Positions 33,726 to 46,063 are shown, counted from the first letter of the stretch. The stretch: DNA of 64,000 nt from Pollenia angustigena (GCA_930367215.1 OV884059.1:7898945-7962944); one strand, 5' to 3'. Notes: a model not told the origin generated them from the sequence alone. Made by a program: numbers and translations.

Positions 33726-35229
33726 CTCTAGATAACACTCTTTATCTAGGACTTTATGGAGATTAGACTCTTATATCCATTGTAGAGAACTTTTGGACCG
33801 GAATTTTGAAGATATTGTAGAAATGTTTGTGGCCTTAACTTCTTGTGACTGTTTTTTCAACTAATAATATTTTTTTAAATAATTTTTTATTTAATTTTCT
33901 ATTGTATTTTCTAATTTAATTTAAAATTTGTATCTCTAATTACACCACAGCTGTGTTAAAGAAATGAAACAAATAATGATATTGAAACGTTCTCATTAGG
34001 TTTGCTTTTTATTAAGCAATTTTTCCCCCTCTCCCTTCCCCGTCTTTTATAACAACATTTTTAGTTTCCATTTTTATTATTCTTTCAAAATATACATACA
34101 TATATTTTTTTAAACTTTTATGAGCTAAACTGTTCTAATTGTTACAACATGAACAAATTTACGCTGAATTCTGGCTGTTTGTTTCCCTCTTCCATGGAAT
34201 TTTTGCTAATTTAGTTTAACTTTGAAAACTCTCTAAAAATTGCATTCTAATTACATTTAACTGGTAGCAAATGTTACAAAAGAAAAACTTTTAAAATAAT
34301 TTAAAAAAAATAAAAAAAAAAACGAAAATAAACAAGTGTTTTTTGGTTAGAAGGTTGAACAGTTCTGATGATTTTAGCAGTAACGGAAAAATAAGTCGAA
34401 AGAAATACTTGTTAATTTTAACAATTTAATTAAAAAATTTAACTTTATTATTTGTTTTTTTCAAAATATGTTTATGAATGTTTTCAATTTTTCTTTTCTT
34501 TACAGGTAAGTTTCTTTTCGCTGTTTGCAACGAACTTTTCTTCCCTGTTGAAACGATTACAAAAGTAAGTAAAGTATATCCCAAAAATAAAAAAAAATTG
34601 TTTCAATATCTTTTCCCTCTCAAGGAAATAAACGTTCTTACTTTTATGAAAAAACTCAGTTTTCTTAGAAAATTTGTTCAATTTTGTTTTGTTTAGGAGC
34701 AGAAAGAACAAAAGGAAAACTACAAAAACAAAACAAAAATTATCAAAAAAGTAAAACATTGTGTTAAATTTGTACGATAAACTTCTATTACTGAGAAAGA
34801 TAACAAAAAAAAAACACATGATAAAATATATACAACCAGGAGTAACTGAAACTATTGTTAGAAAACTAAACTTAGTTTAAACAAAGAAGGGAAGAATCAA
34901 AATTTTTACACATCAAAGTTTTTGGATTTTAATCTTAAGAAAAATATGACAAAAAAAATATTAAATCAAAGGAAAAACAAAATGCAATAGTCTTGTTTAT
35001 TGTCTAACCTTAAATTTTTTCTGTGACTTGTCTACATTTCTCGTACATACAATTAACTATAATCTTGTCTATAGCCACGTCTGTGTCTTGTCAATGGTTT
35101 TTCCCCGTAACTTGTCTATAGGGTTTTCTATAGTCCTGCTCATAATATCTTGTCGATAGTGTACTCCATAGTATTGGCTACAGACTTGTCTATGGTCTTG
35201 TCTTCAGCTAAGTATAAAGTCTTATTTTT
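33726..35229. other. AT-rich intergenic sequence; AGTCT tract at the end
   Basis: No gene seen. Overlapping open frames at 34478-34819 on both strands are Phe/Lys-rich low complexity. From about 34990 to 35220 a TCTTGTCTATAG-type tract occurs, another of the AGTCT-like low-complexity blocks. Confidence 0.45.
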
Positions 35230-35857
35230 AGAAAAGTTAATATTTCGATACTTCAACTGAGAAATAATTAATTTAGCTAAAGGATTATCAAATTCAGCTA
35301 ACTTTCTTAAACTAAATTTTTAATTCTGCTAACTTATTTTTATAGTCAGATAACTTAATTGCGATATTTCGGCAACGCGTTTCTTCAAAGTTTTATATTG
35401 TGACAATTCAGCTAAGAAATTATTAATTTAGTTAATGGAGTATCAAATTCAGCCAACTATTTTCAAATGATTTTAGTAACTTTTTAATAAAAATTTTTGT
35501 ATTTTGAAAATTCAGCTGAGAAATTTTTATTTCTGCTAACTCATTTTTAAAGTCAGATAGCTTAATTGAGATATTTCGGCAACGCGTTTCTTTAAAGATT
35601 TATATTTTGACAATTCAGTTAAGAAATTATTAATTCAGCTAATGGAATATCAAATTCAGCCAAATGTTTTCAAATGATTTTAGTAACTTTTTAATAAAAA
35701 TTTTTGTATTTTGAAAATTCAGCAGAGAAATTTTTAATTCAGCTAACTTATTTTTATAGTCAGCTACTTTAATTGAGCGATTTTGGAAACGTGTTTCATT
35801 AAAAATTTGTATTTTGACAATTCAGCTAAGAGATTATTAATTCAGCTACTGAAATAT
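35230..35857 (+). repeat. TTCAGCTAA satellite (block 2), about 206-bp higher-order unit
   Basis: The same TTCAGCTAA words as in 28.4-30.0 kb, here better preserved. GATATTTCGGCAACGCGTTT recurs at about 35362 and 35570, with a worn copy near 35775, a step of 205-208 bp. Each unit holds two related halves. The MITE at 35858 interrupts it. Confidence 0.75.
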
Positions 35858-36095
35858 CAGGGGTCTAATCGCCGCATACGATATCGAGCAAAATTGATCG
35901 AAATTATTTATTTTGGTATCATGATACTCGATATCGAATGAAATGTATTGAATTTGAAATAATAGCAATCGATATCGAGTAACTCGACATTACATTTATC
36001 GAATTTTCATTCGATACGTCAGTGTCTATCGTATGCAAAAAAAATTAGATAGTTTATTCGATACGATAGTATCGAATGCGGCGATTAGACCCCAG
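35858..36095. mobile_element. 238-bp MITE rich in CGATA words
   Basis: CAGGGGTCTAATCGCCGCAT (35858) and its inverse (to 36095) differ at one position. Inside, CGATATCGA, TATCGAATG and CGATACGATAG words recur in both orientations, so the element is self-complementary at several scales. The duplication is unclear. Confidence 0.75.
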
Positions 36096-37439
36096 TCTTG
36101 TCAGTATTCCTCTGCATAGTATTGGCTGTTTTCTAGCTCATTATCTTTTTTTATTGTCTAGTCTTGTCTAAAGGCTGGTCTATAGGGTACAGCAAAGCTA
36201 AATATTTAATAATTTCTAATATTTTTTATTTTTTTTTTTTTTTGCAAATATATTATTTTCATTTTAAATGCATTTTTAATGACGGTTTTTTTTCGCCCTT
36301 CTTTTTTGTCGGTATTATAATGTTTGCTGTAATTATTTGTAATGATGTAATTAAACACATAGAATAAAAGCTACAGCAACAGCAACAACAACAGCAACAA
36401 CAACAACAATAGCAATATTATAATCATTTTTATTATAAAATAACAAAATATGGACAAGGAGCAACAACTACAAAAACAAGAATAAAAAAAGAGGAAAATA
36501 AAAAACACGTAATACCCATAATCATAAACAAAACGAATATAAAACAAAATAATATGATGCTGTGTGGGTGTTTGTGTGAACGTGTCTGTGTGTGTGCCTT
36601 TGTGTGATAAGCAACAAAACACACACATACACCTACAGAAAGGATTATAAAAAAATGCATTATCATTAAATTCTAAAACACATACTCATACTCTTATGCA
36701 AGTTATAATAAAGAAAAATTAACAGGCTTATTAAAGGATAATTACGGTACAGGAAAATGGTCGAAATTTAGTAGCATTTTCTTTAAAAGGATTTTCATTG
36801 GAATTTCAAAAAGGAAAGCTAACTTTTGCTATTTTGCGTTATTTAAGCAACCTTTTTGTAAAATCGATTTTCCATGCTACAAATTGGTTTACATATTTTC
36901 GTTTTAATTCCCTTTAGAATGATTATTCTCAATCAATTTTCTCTAATAACACATTCCTCAAAGAACTGCCAACATAAACATTTTTCTTTTCCTCTTAAAG
37001 TCAACTCTTTTTTTGCAAAGTGAAACAACACAAAAAGTTTAAGCTTAAGGAAAAAAACTGTTGAAAATCAAATTAAAGTTTTCTTTTAGTTTGAAGGTAA
37101 CAGCAACCTTTTGATAGTTTTTTTTCTTTTCTTAGTCTTGTAGTGATTTCCTTTATTTAAAAAAAAATCACACTTTTAACTTTATGAAAAAAAGTAAAAA
37201 CAAAACGGAGCGAGTCAAGAAACAGAAAAAAACACTTACAGAAATACAAAGACGAGCGGAAATGAGAGGGGGTGAGGTGAAAAACTAAAAACTAACATTA
37301 ATTTCGAACTTAATCTACCTTTAACAAGCACAAAAAACAAATATAGAAGTTAAACTAACAAGCACACAAATTCCGGGCGGAGTAAAAAGTTAAGACCTAA
37401 GTATAAAACAGATACTAAATTTAAAAGTACGCCAAACTA
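36096..37439. other. Intergenic; CAA and GT microsatellites
   Basis: No gene seen. CAACAACAG-type repeats at 36370-36415 and a GTGTGT-rich patch at 36557-36605 explain the Leu/Val-rich open frames on the minus strand here. Confidence 0.5.
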
Positions 37440-38060
37440 ACTTAAAGAAAAAAGGACCCTACAAACGGAAACTACAGCTAAGACTAAAGACTATAATAGC
37501 CCTTATATAGTAGTAGCTATATAGAGCAATATACTATGTATATAGCTTTAATAGCCCCGACAATAGAATAGAGTATAAATAAGACACAGGCAAGACTATA
37601 GCAAATACTTAAGGTTCCCTCAAATAGCGGAAAAAAATGGAACTCTGCATAAAGGAACTACAGATAAGACTAAAGACTTAAGTAGCACGGAAATAATAAT
37701 AGCCCAGAAATAATAATAGCCCCGGCAATAGGCTAGAGTATAAATTAGACATATAGAAAATACTTTAGGTAGCCTTAAACAACTAAAAGACAAAAGGACC
37801 CCACAGCTAAAACAAAAGACTAGACTGAAGCCAGGACAATGAAGTAGACTAAAACTAAAATAGACAAAACTAAACACAAGACTAAGTAAACCCAGGACAA
37901 TAGAAAATACTATACAAAATACTACTATAGACATCACTACATACAGGATCACTATATCCATGTCTTTATTTTGCAAGGAGGCTTCAGGAGACGAATAACT
38001 CACGAAGTTGCCCGCAATGCACCCTACAGAAGGATGGCAACATAGATTTTTGTGCAAAAA
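37440..38060 (-). repeat. AGACTAAAG low-complexity tract (AGTCT type, minus orientation)
   Basis: ACTAAAGACT, AGTAGC and AATAGCC words repeat loosely; it is the reverse complement of the AGTCT tracts. A 145-codon minus-strand open frame lies here (37620-38057). Its middle is a hydrophobic Ser/Val/Leu/Phe run produced by the repeat. Its first 25 codons (38057-37980) are more complex and of unknown origin. I do not consider it a supported gene. Confidence 0.5.
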
Positions 38061-38129
38061 TGGGAGTGGTCCTCCAGATCAGTGAAAGCTGGCACCGAAC
38101 ATTATATTGACTAAATTAAGAAAAAATTT

Positions 38130-39060
38130 AATAATATCAAAATCGGCCACGCCCTCCGCCTCCTCCTATACAATCCAAATCAATTTTTTTAGCATAAAAG
38201 TTTTCGTATTCAAGAAAAATTCTTCAAATTTGGTACATACAATTTCTAGAACGAACAAAATATGCATGACAAGTTTCATCAACATCAGCCACGCCCACCG
38301 CCCATATAATCCAAATCAATGTTTTTGTATAAAACTTTTCGTATTATAGCAAAATTCTTCAAATTTAGTACATAAATTTTTTAAAATAGACAAAATATAC
38401 ATGTCAGGTTTCACCAACATCAGCCACGCCCACCTCCCATACAATCCAAATCAATTTTTTCGCTAGCAACTTTTCCTATTCAAGCAAAAATTCTTTAAAT
38501 TTGGTACATACAATTTCTAGAATAAACAAAATTGCATGCCAAGTTTAAGCAACTTAGCCATGCCCACCGCCCACCTCTCAAATAATCCAAATTAATTTTT
38601 TCGCATAAAACTTTTTCTATTCAAGCAAAATTCTTCAAATTTGATACATAGAATTTCTAGAATAAAAAAAATATGCATGCCAAGCTTCATCAACATCCGC
38701 CACGCCCACCGCCCATATAATCCAAATCAATGTTTTTGCATATAACTTTTCGTATTATAGCAAAATTCTTCAAATTTAGTACATACATTTTTTAAAATAG
38801 ACAAAATATACATGCCAGGGTTTGCCAACATCAACCACTCCCACCTCCCATACAATCCAAATCCACTTTTTCGCTAACAACTTTTCCTATTTAAGTAAAA
38901 ATTCTTTAAATTTGGTACATACAATTTCTAGAATAAACAAAATTGCATGCAAAGTTTCATAAACATAAGGCACGCCCACCGCACACCTCCCATATAATCC
39001 AAATCAATTTTTTTGCATAAAACTATTCGTATTAAAGAAAATTCTTTAAATTATGGTACA
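38130..39060 (+). repeat. Tandem repeat of about 138 bp with CCACGCCCACC modules
   Basis: GCCACGCCCACCGCCC-like words begin near 38147, 38287, 38423, 38553, 38698, 38832 and 38970 (steps 130-145). Each is followed by ATAATCCAAATCAATTTTTT, TTCTTCAAATTTGGTACATA and AATTTCTAGAATAAACAAAA parts. About 6.7 units, moderately diverged. I recall such GGGCGTGG modules from common fly interspersed repeats. Non-coding. Confidence 0.85.
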
Positions 39061-41039
39061 TACAAATGAGTCAAAAAAAATCAAACATTTTATTCTTCAA
39101 CTATAATTTCTTTTACTGCACCATCTTGTTTTAAATGATGTTTATGGGGTTAACATCTAACTATATACGGATTAGAAGATGCAAGCAAACGATTCTGTTT
39201 CTGGAAAACTTTAAAATATACTTCCTGTAATCGTTAGTATGTGCATAGCAGTAGGATGTACTGCTGATTTAAGTATCTCCTTTACTTGTATAAGTATTTT
39301 ATGGACAGTAACAGGCATGAAGTAACATTTATATATATTTTTTTTTCGCAAATATAACAGCCATATCCCATGGAAATTTTTGAAACACTATAAATTTTTT
39401 ATTAATAAGATTTTGTTATAATGTGCTTAAATCCCAATTTTTATTCTTGATAAATACACTGAAATTGATTTGTAGGGGGATAACCTAGTACCTATGCGCA
39501 TTTCACGGATTGCTTAGGCTAAATCATCAGAAAACCTTTTTCTAAAGACTTTGGAAAAGCTAAAGATATTATACAAAAAAAAAACTGTAAAGCGAATGAG
39601 AATTACACACACTCAAGTCTTATTTTCAAAGATATCAAAGCTTAGACAAAACACCAACAATAAACAGTGCGTTTATCTTTTCTTACATTCCCGACTACAA
39701 TTGGTTGGCTCTTCAATTTAAATTTTTATACACTTTTGCTTTCTCAAATTTTATTATCAATTTAAATGGTTTTATTTATTAAATCATATAGTTTTATTTT
39801 TCTTATTTTGTTTTATAGTTCTTAACAATCGCTCTCAATCATTGATTTTTTTGTTATAATTTATAACGGCAATGTCATTAAAAATATTGAAGCCTAGATG
39901 TATGCAACAGATTTTATCACAAACCTGCACTGCAATATTCGTGAAATTTTTCAGAAAGTGTATACGTCTATTAAGCAAATGTAAATTGGTTCCAGTAGGA
40001 CGACCAACGCAAGCACTCCGTAAACCGGCGAGATTCCATAAGGAAGAGGAAATGCATTTAGCTGGACTCAAATTTTCAAGAAGTAGCAGAAGCTGGCCTT
40101 CTCTGCGAAGTGACTAGAACCGGATGTCAGTTTAAAGGGTTTTATAGTGGAGGATGGTGTTGTTTAGTTCGTAGGAGCAAAAGCAAATCGTTCATTTTTT
40201 CTCTACGGACTGAAGACATAATTAAAGATTCCACACCTTAAGCGCAAAAAAAGAGTACTACAGATAAGACTTACGACAAAAACATAGTCAAGACTATACT
40301 GTACACTCTCTTACTACCTCGCAAACCACTGTTTCCATTTTTTAGCATTAACCCAAAACCCCCTCAATATATCCTTAAAAATAAAAAATACATATAACTT
40401 AAAGTACACTACAGCAAAAAATACAAAAATAATTTCAATTTTAATCGAATAGTTACTTCAAAAGCCAAAGAAACACACAGCAACTAGCAAAAAAAATAAA
40501 CCAGCTCAACCAACCATTCGAAAATCTTTTTTGTAGCATTTTCTTACTTTAATTGAGTAAAGGAAAATGCAAAGCAAATACTTGCAAAACAGCGAATGAA
40601 CAAAAAAAAAAATTGTAATTGAAATTCACCACAAAATTAGACCAGATCACAGGTAAATAGAGTTAAAAACAAATGAAGTGAAATTTTTGCTACAAAAGCA
40701 TGAAATGAAAGATATTCTACGGTTGAGAAAAAAATCTTCAAAAAAAAAACACATTTTTTAAACTAAAGAGATTAAAAAGGATGAAAAAGAAATAATAAAC
40801 ATTAAGCAAAAACTAATTACGAGTAAAAATATTTGTTTGATAAAATTTAATTTTTATTTTTTGCAGAAGAGAAGGTTTACCAAAATCAAGTTGAATTTTA
40901 GGAAAATAATTACAAAAAATTTAGTTGTGGTATAAAGACTTTTTGTGATATTGAAGCTTGAAATTTTTGCTTAACAAATTTTTAAATTTAGTCTTGTCTC
41001 TGATCTAACATAAAAAACATATAGTTTAATGTCTTAACT
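39061..41039. other. Intergenic sequence
   Basis: No supported gene. 39335-39450 resembles part of the hAT-like MITE area at 27340-27420 (TATTAATAAGATTT). 39492-39617 is the partner of the dispersed repeat at 22985-23128. 39870-40120 is a less AT-rich patch with open frames of 78-81 codons on both strands; I recognise no domain and would treat it as a decayed repeat. Confidence 0.4.
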
Positions 41040-41395
41040 ATTTTCTGGTCCTTATTCCGTCTAACAGCCTAGTTTCTAATATACTTGCCTTTTACATATT
41101 CCGATCAGAATACATTTAATTCCGTGGGTGCAATTCCGATAAAATTTGTTTGAGGTAATTTTTTATTAAATTAACGTTTATTGGAGCAGCAAAATACAGA
41201 ATTAGTTCCACTTTCGATCAGAATTGATTTCTGTGACAGGAGTGATTGTTTCTGTTTTTTTTTTTTAGTAAATTCTTTATTCTAAAGACTAATTTCTTGC
41301 AAAGAGCCTAGTCCTACGTCTAGTCTCAAGTTTAGTCTTCAATGTAGTCTCTAGTTTGAATTCTAGTCTAATAGTTGGACTGTTCTTTACACCAG
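41040..41395 (+). repeat. AGTCT low-complexity tracts
   Basis: CTAGTCTCAAGTTTAGTCTT and similar words in two stretches (about 41040-41100 and 41290-41390). Confidence 0.55.
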
Positions 41396-41789
41396 CCACT
41401 TGACTTTTTTATGTTGCCAGTGCTTCACTGCTTCAACTTCAATAAGTCCCAGTCAGAGTCTAACTAACTAAAACCATCGTTATTACCACAGACCGCGGTA
41501 TGCCTCTTAGGCGGCGTAGTTTAAGCACCTTAAGGAGTCAGACCTCTTGGTGTTATATCCACACTGGAAAATTGTTGATGCATAATAAGATTGCGGTAAA
41601 GAATCAAATCTTAGGGCTCCTAGAGTTTTCGTGAGTCTGGGGTACTCACCAGGATAGGGGTTATTTGGTACCCCGGGAGTCAGTAGTCCCCAGTGACACG
41701 GCACCGGTCGGACTATTGGTTTAGGTCCGCGTTTGCCTACTTTCTCTTAAAATCTTGAATTTCAGTATATCTAGGTAACAGTTATCAAA

Positions 41790-42520
41790 ACACAGCATTC
41801 CACAAAATGTGGGCGGAATTAGAGAAGTGGGCGTGGCTCAAAATATTTTGTCTTAACTCAAGAACGGTAAGAGAAAAATTGGCGGGATTGTGGAAAAAGC
41901 CATGGCACCTCCCGTACAAAGACATTGCAGATTTCTGTATATCTAGAGAACGGCCGGAGCCAAAGTTTTCAAATTAGTTACAGGCATCATGGTTATCAAC
42001 ACAAAATATCGGATAAAATTTGGGTGGGATTGGAGAAGTGGGTGTGGCACTTATCAAACAAATACATTATAAATTTTTGAATATCTCGAGAAAGGCAAAA
42101 GCAAAAGTACATATAAGCTACAAGCATCTTGTTTATCAATATGAAGCATCCGACAAAATCAGGGCAGGGTTTTAGAAGGGGGCGTGGCACAACATAGATT
42201 AACTGATATCTAAATAACGTTAAGAGATTGTCCAAATTTGGCGCACATAGCTGGGTAATCAATTCACAACTTCTCTACAAATATGGGCGGGATTGGAGAA
42301 ATGGGCATGGCACATCCCGTACACAGACACTACAGATTTCTGTAGATCTAGATAACGGCTAGAGCCAAACTTTCTAATTTATGTACAAGTGTTTTGGTTA
42401 AACACGTCCGTCAAAATATGGACGGTATTGGAGAAGTGGGCGTGGCATAAAATAGATTTTTTTTATCTAAAGAACAAAAGATTCGGCATAGCGGAATGTA
42501 GCCCTCTTACTTGTTTTTTA
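41790..42520 (-). repeat. Interspersed repeat with GGGCGTGGC modules and TTACTTGTTTT end
   Basis: GGAGAAGTGGGCGTGGCA-like words recur near 41820, 42035, 42165, 42290 and 42430, with TTTCTGTATATCTAGA and AACGGC(T/C)(A/G)GAGCCAAA parts between. The end reads GATTCGGCATAGCGGAATGT and then CCCTCTTACTTGTTTT. The modules are in the opposite orientation to those at 38.1-39.1 kb. The flank 41400-41790 is less AT-rich and may belong to it. Confidence 0.7.
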
Positions 42521-42534
42521 ATAGTATTTAGTCT

Positions 42535-42660
42535 AATCTTAAGCCATCTTTTTAGTCTAGTCTTTAGTCAAGTTTTAAGTCTAGTCTTTAGTGTTGTCTT
42601 TTATCTTGTTTTTTATAGTCTTTTGCCTAGTTTTTTTGCCTAGTCTTAAGTCTTATCGAG
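42535..42660 (+). repeat. AGTCT low-complexity tract
   Basis: TAGTCTAGTCTTTAGTC-type words in a dense block directly after the repeat end at 42520. Confidence 0.7.
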
Positions 42661-44001
42661 TCATTTGATTAATTTTTGATCTATTCTTCTGATCTTCACA
42701 AAAAATTTCTATTCTTTACTAAAAATTTCATAATTGATATTAATCATACGCCCTAATGGTTTTCATTTTTAAATTGCTCTAAATTTCATAACTTTTTAAG
42801 GTATTGAATAATTTTTTATTTATTATTTTTTTTTTTTTGTTTTTTGCAAAAACTTTTAATTTATATTACATTTGTGCAACAATCTGTCAGTAAAATCAGT
42901 TTTTTCCGATATTGTTTTACTTTTAAATCTTTTAGTATTCAATCAATATCATTTATTTCATTACAACATTATAATCCTCTTTTCAATATCAGTTTACTCA
43001 TTTAAAAAATCGCTGCATATTTTCCCATGCAAAAAGCTCATTATAATTGAGAACAAAAGGAATATTTTGTATTTTAATTTTTGTAACAAATAATATTTTT
43101 TATTCCATGAATCGGCCAGGAAGGTGTTTTAAGGTGGCTCAAGATCCCATATTGCATTATGCTTTTGTGTGTGTGTGTGTGTCTGCAACATTGTTCGAGT
43201 ATGTATTTATGCTAATCACTCTTCAACAGTGAAAATTAATTAAAATTAAATTGTATACATCATCATAAAATGATTTATAAATATGGAAATTATATGCACA
43301 CAAGTATTATTTTATAAGGATGTGTGTGTATGTAGACATGCAGTTGCAATGCGTTCAAAACCTTGTTGCATGCCACAGCAATAACAAAAACATCCACGCA
43401 AAGAAACAAAAATTGAATTGCGTGTTGGCTGTAGTAGAGATTTAACAAAATATGACAGCTACATAATGGCATTTAACAAAAGAGGTCTCTTTTGCAAAAC
43501 AATGTGTAGCTGTATTAAAGTTTTACACTATCACACACTTACACACATACGCAGACTTTTGGTATTGCCCTGCTGTTTGCATTTGGTGACATTTGATTTG
43601 CTCTCATTCTCCTCCTACATACGCACTTTATTTGCATTTATATGCAAATATAATAAATAATTCTTGCAAATAGTCTAGAAATATACAAAATATGAAGCAA
43701 CATTTTTTTTGTTTTAAGTGAAGTTATAACGAAAACTATAATAACAAAAAACCTAACAACTTTTTGTTAAGTTATAATCTTGATTTTGCTAGAAATTTAA
43801 ATTTGATTGATCAAAAGAATTATAATTGAGTTCGAATTAGAGATTTTTACGTTGTCTCTTGGTGAATATTAAGAATTAGAACAAATCCAATCTCTGGCGT
43901 AGTCTTTTTTTTAATCATTAATCAAATATTTATTCTAGACTTCCATCCACTTTCAAGTTTAGTTTTAAGTAAAGTATCTTGTAAAGGCTTTGTCTATTCT
44001 A
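42661..44001. other. AT-rich intergenic sequence
   Basis: No gene seen. A GT run lies at 43166-43182. Several open frames of 60-80 codons lack any recognisable feature. Confidence 0.4.
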
Positions 44002-44708
44002 CACTGATAGAAAAGGCGTCATAAGGCTGATTTAGACAGCGTCCTTTTTGACCACATGACTCTTTTCATCATGGTGATGTCAACCTTAACATCACTTGGC
44101 CAAAGTGTTATCAGGGTAAAATTGAAATTATGTCATCAATGGGATGACACATCAGCATCACAGAAATGAAGAACATGTCCTCAGTGCGATGAAGCAGTAA
44201 CATCGGAGAAAGGACACATTAGCATTAATCTAATGAGAGTATGTCATGAAGTCAAAGTCATTGAAATTGACTTAAGTCAAAGTGAGAGAATATTATTATT
44301 TACTTACCCGTTACATATGTTTGTTTCAAGTTTGTTGAATTGCAACCTTTGTTTAATGCAGAACTCTCAATAATAAGACACCAGCACCATGCCTCATATG
44401 GTTTTCGTAATTATTCTACTTTAAAAATTTGATGTATTGAACTAAAAAATTAAAAAAAATAGAATATAGGAATTTTTGCTTCTTATAATACATTGTAATC
44501 ATGAAAATAATGTTAATAATATACAAAATGTGGCATCGAATTGATGTCATAAAATAGACGACACGTAAAAAATGACAAAATTGTACGAAGACGTTAGTCA
44601 TTGGATTGATGTTACTTTTTGCATCATTGAAGCCATTTGTAGTAACATTGATGTCACAATTCTGATGTTAGGGCATCATCAATATGAAGATGCATTTTTC
44701 TATCAGTG
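44002..44708. mobile_element. Terminal-inverted-repeat element, 707 bp, CACTGATAGAAAA ends
   Basis: CACTGATAGAAAA at 44002 and its near inverse TTTTTCTATCAGTG to 44708, with TA on both sides. The inside repeats words such as GATGTCA, ATCATCA and TGATGTTA in both orientations and holds no transposase frame. A CACTG end suggests the CACTA or a related group, but this is only inference. Confidence 0.6.
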
Positions 44709-44709
44709 T

Positions 44710-45177
44710 ATATATATTATATTCTTTATATCGATAACGTTCAAGTCCACTTGGTTATTTTTCTAGTCATACAAGACATTTTCTCTTAACAACTCGTGTT
44801 TTATATGGGCCATTCAGTGCCAAATCTGATGGTTTAAAAAAAATATATTTTCATTTCCCCAAATTTGTGATATTTTTATATATTTTTTTTCTGTTAAAAA
44901 TATCTGAAAACGAATATTTAAAAATTCCAATTTGGACCATTATGGAAGGAAGTTATGAACAAAGAACTAAAAGGAAAAGTCCTTTGAGGGAGTAATCAAA
45001 CAAAATTCCCTTTTGAAGTGAACTAAAAAATATCAAAAATTTACAAAATTGGGAAAATAAAAAAAAAAAAAAAAAAAAAAATTAAACCATCCGATTTAGC
45101 CTGGTTATTGTGATTTCTCCAGCAGTGCATGTGAATGATGAATGAATTGTGCGACGCACACTAGAACGCAAGAAGTA
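44710..45177. other. AT-rich intergenic sequence
   Basis: No gene seen; an A-run lies at about 45056-45081. Confidence 0.4.
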
Positions 45178-45180
45178 TTA

Positions 45181-45454
45181 GGCCCTAAATTTGTAAAACG
45201 CAAACGAAACGCCAAAAATTATATTGAAACCAAAAACAAAATCGAAAATATTTCATAATTTTGTTGTTGTTTTCTATAGAAATTTTTATTGAATTTTTAA
45301 ATTTTAAACGCTGCATATCTTGTGGCGTTGATAATTTTAAAACGCAATATGTATTTCTGTAGAAAGCAACAACAAAATTTTGACAAATTGTTGATATTGT
45401 TTTTGCTTTCAATGTAATTTTTGGGATTTCGTTGCGTTTTACAAAATAAGGGCC
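45181..45454. mobile_element. PIF/Harbinger-like MITE, 274 bp
   Basis: GGCCCTAAATTTGTAAAACG at 45181 and its imperfect inverse ending GGGCC at 45454, flanked by TTA (45178-45180 and 45455-45457). A 3-bp TWA duplication with GGCC-type ends is characteristic of PIF/Harbinger (established knowledge). The arms pair over most of their length (about 130 bp each), so the whole element is a hairpin. Open frames on its minus strand come from the palindrome. Confidence 0.75.
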
Positions 45455-45621
45455 TTAGTCTTTTTGTGTGCAACCACAAGTGTGATTTGATTTTTATGTT
45501 GATTTGTGCATGCCTCTAGTCTTTGGTTGAATATCTGGCCTAATTGCTAGTCTAGTCATAAGCTTTTAGTCTAATCCATGTCTTGTTAGTGTTTCTTGTC
45601 TAGTCTCTAATTTATTTATAA

Positions 45622-46063
45622 GGCCAAGTCATGGAAATAGAAATCGACGAAGATTTCCAATTGAATTTTTGTAAAAATTAACTCATCTTTTCGTGGGGGC
45701 TAATTTTGGCAGTCGTCATCGAATACTTTTTCGATTCGAAAGCAATTTTATTTCTTATTCTTTCAGTCGATACTAAACGAATTGATATTATTTTCTCAGT
45801 GTTGTAAAGCTTTTATTTGTGTTTTCACAACACTGAAAAAATTATTTCGATTGACTCAAAGAATAAGAAATAAAATTGTTTTCGAATTGAAAAAGTATTC
45901 GATCACGACGGTCAGAATTAGCCCGCTGATTTCAAAAGAGGTCAAGGTAGTGAGGAAAATGGTCCGCAATGTATGAGGTATAAAAAGGGAAATGAAATAC
46001 GGGGGCGTTTTCAAAATTTTTTCGATTTCAATTTCACGTGATTTCGATTTCCATAACATGGCC
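45622..46063. mobile_element. Nested palindromic MITE, 442 bp
   Basis: The outer ends GGCCAAGTCATGGAAATAGA (45622) and the inverse of GGCCATGTTATGGAAATCGA (to 46063) match imperfectly. A better-conserved inner palindrome at about 45697-45924 has arms of about 110 bp with GATCGAATACTTTTTC-like and AATTTTATTTCTTATTCTTT parts. Either one element, or one inserted in another. The duplication is unclear. Confidence 0.6.

Noticed and set aside
34478..34819. Opposite-strand open frames (72 and 111 codons)
   Set aside because: Phe/Lys-rich low complexity without a recognisable domain.
37620..38057. 145-codon minus-strand open frame with a hydrophobic middle
   Set aside because: The middle is a translation of the AGTCT low-complexity tract read backwards; there is no domain and no sign of splicing. 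Only the first 25 codons are complex.
39835..40117. Opposite-strand open frames of 78-81 codons in a less AT-rich patch
   Set aside because: No domain, no splice or start context I can support; more likely a decayed repeat. Worth a translated search.
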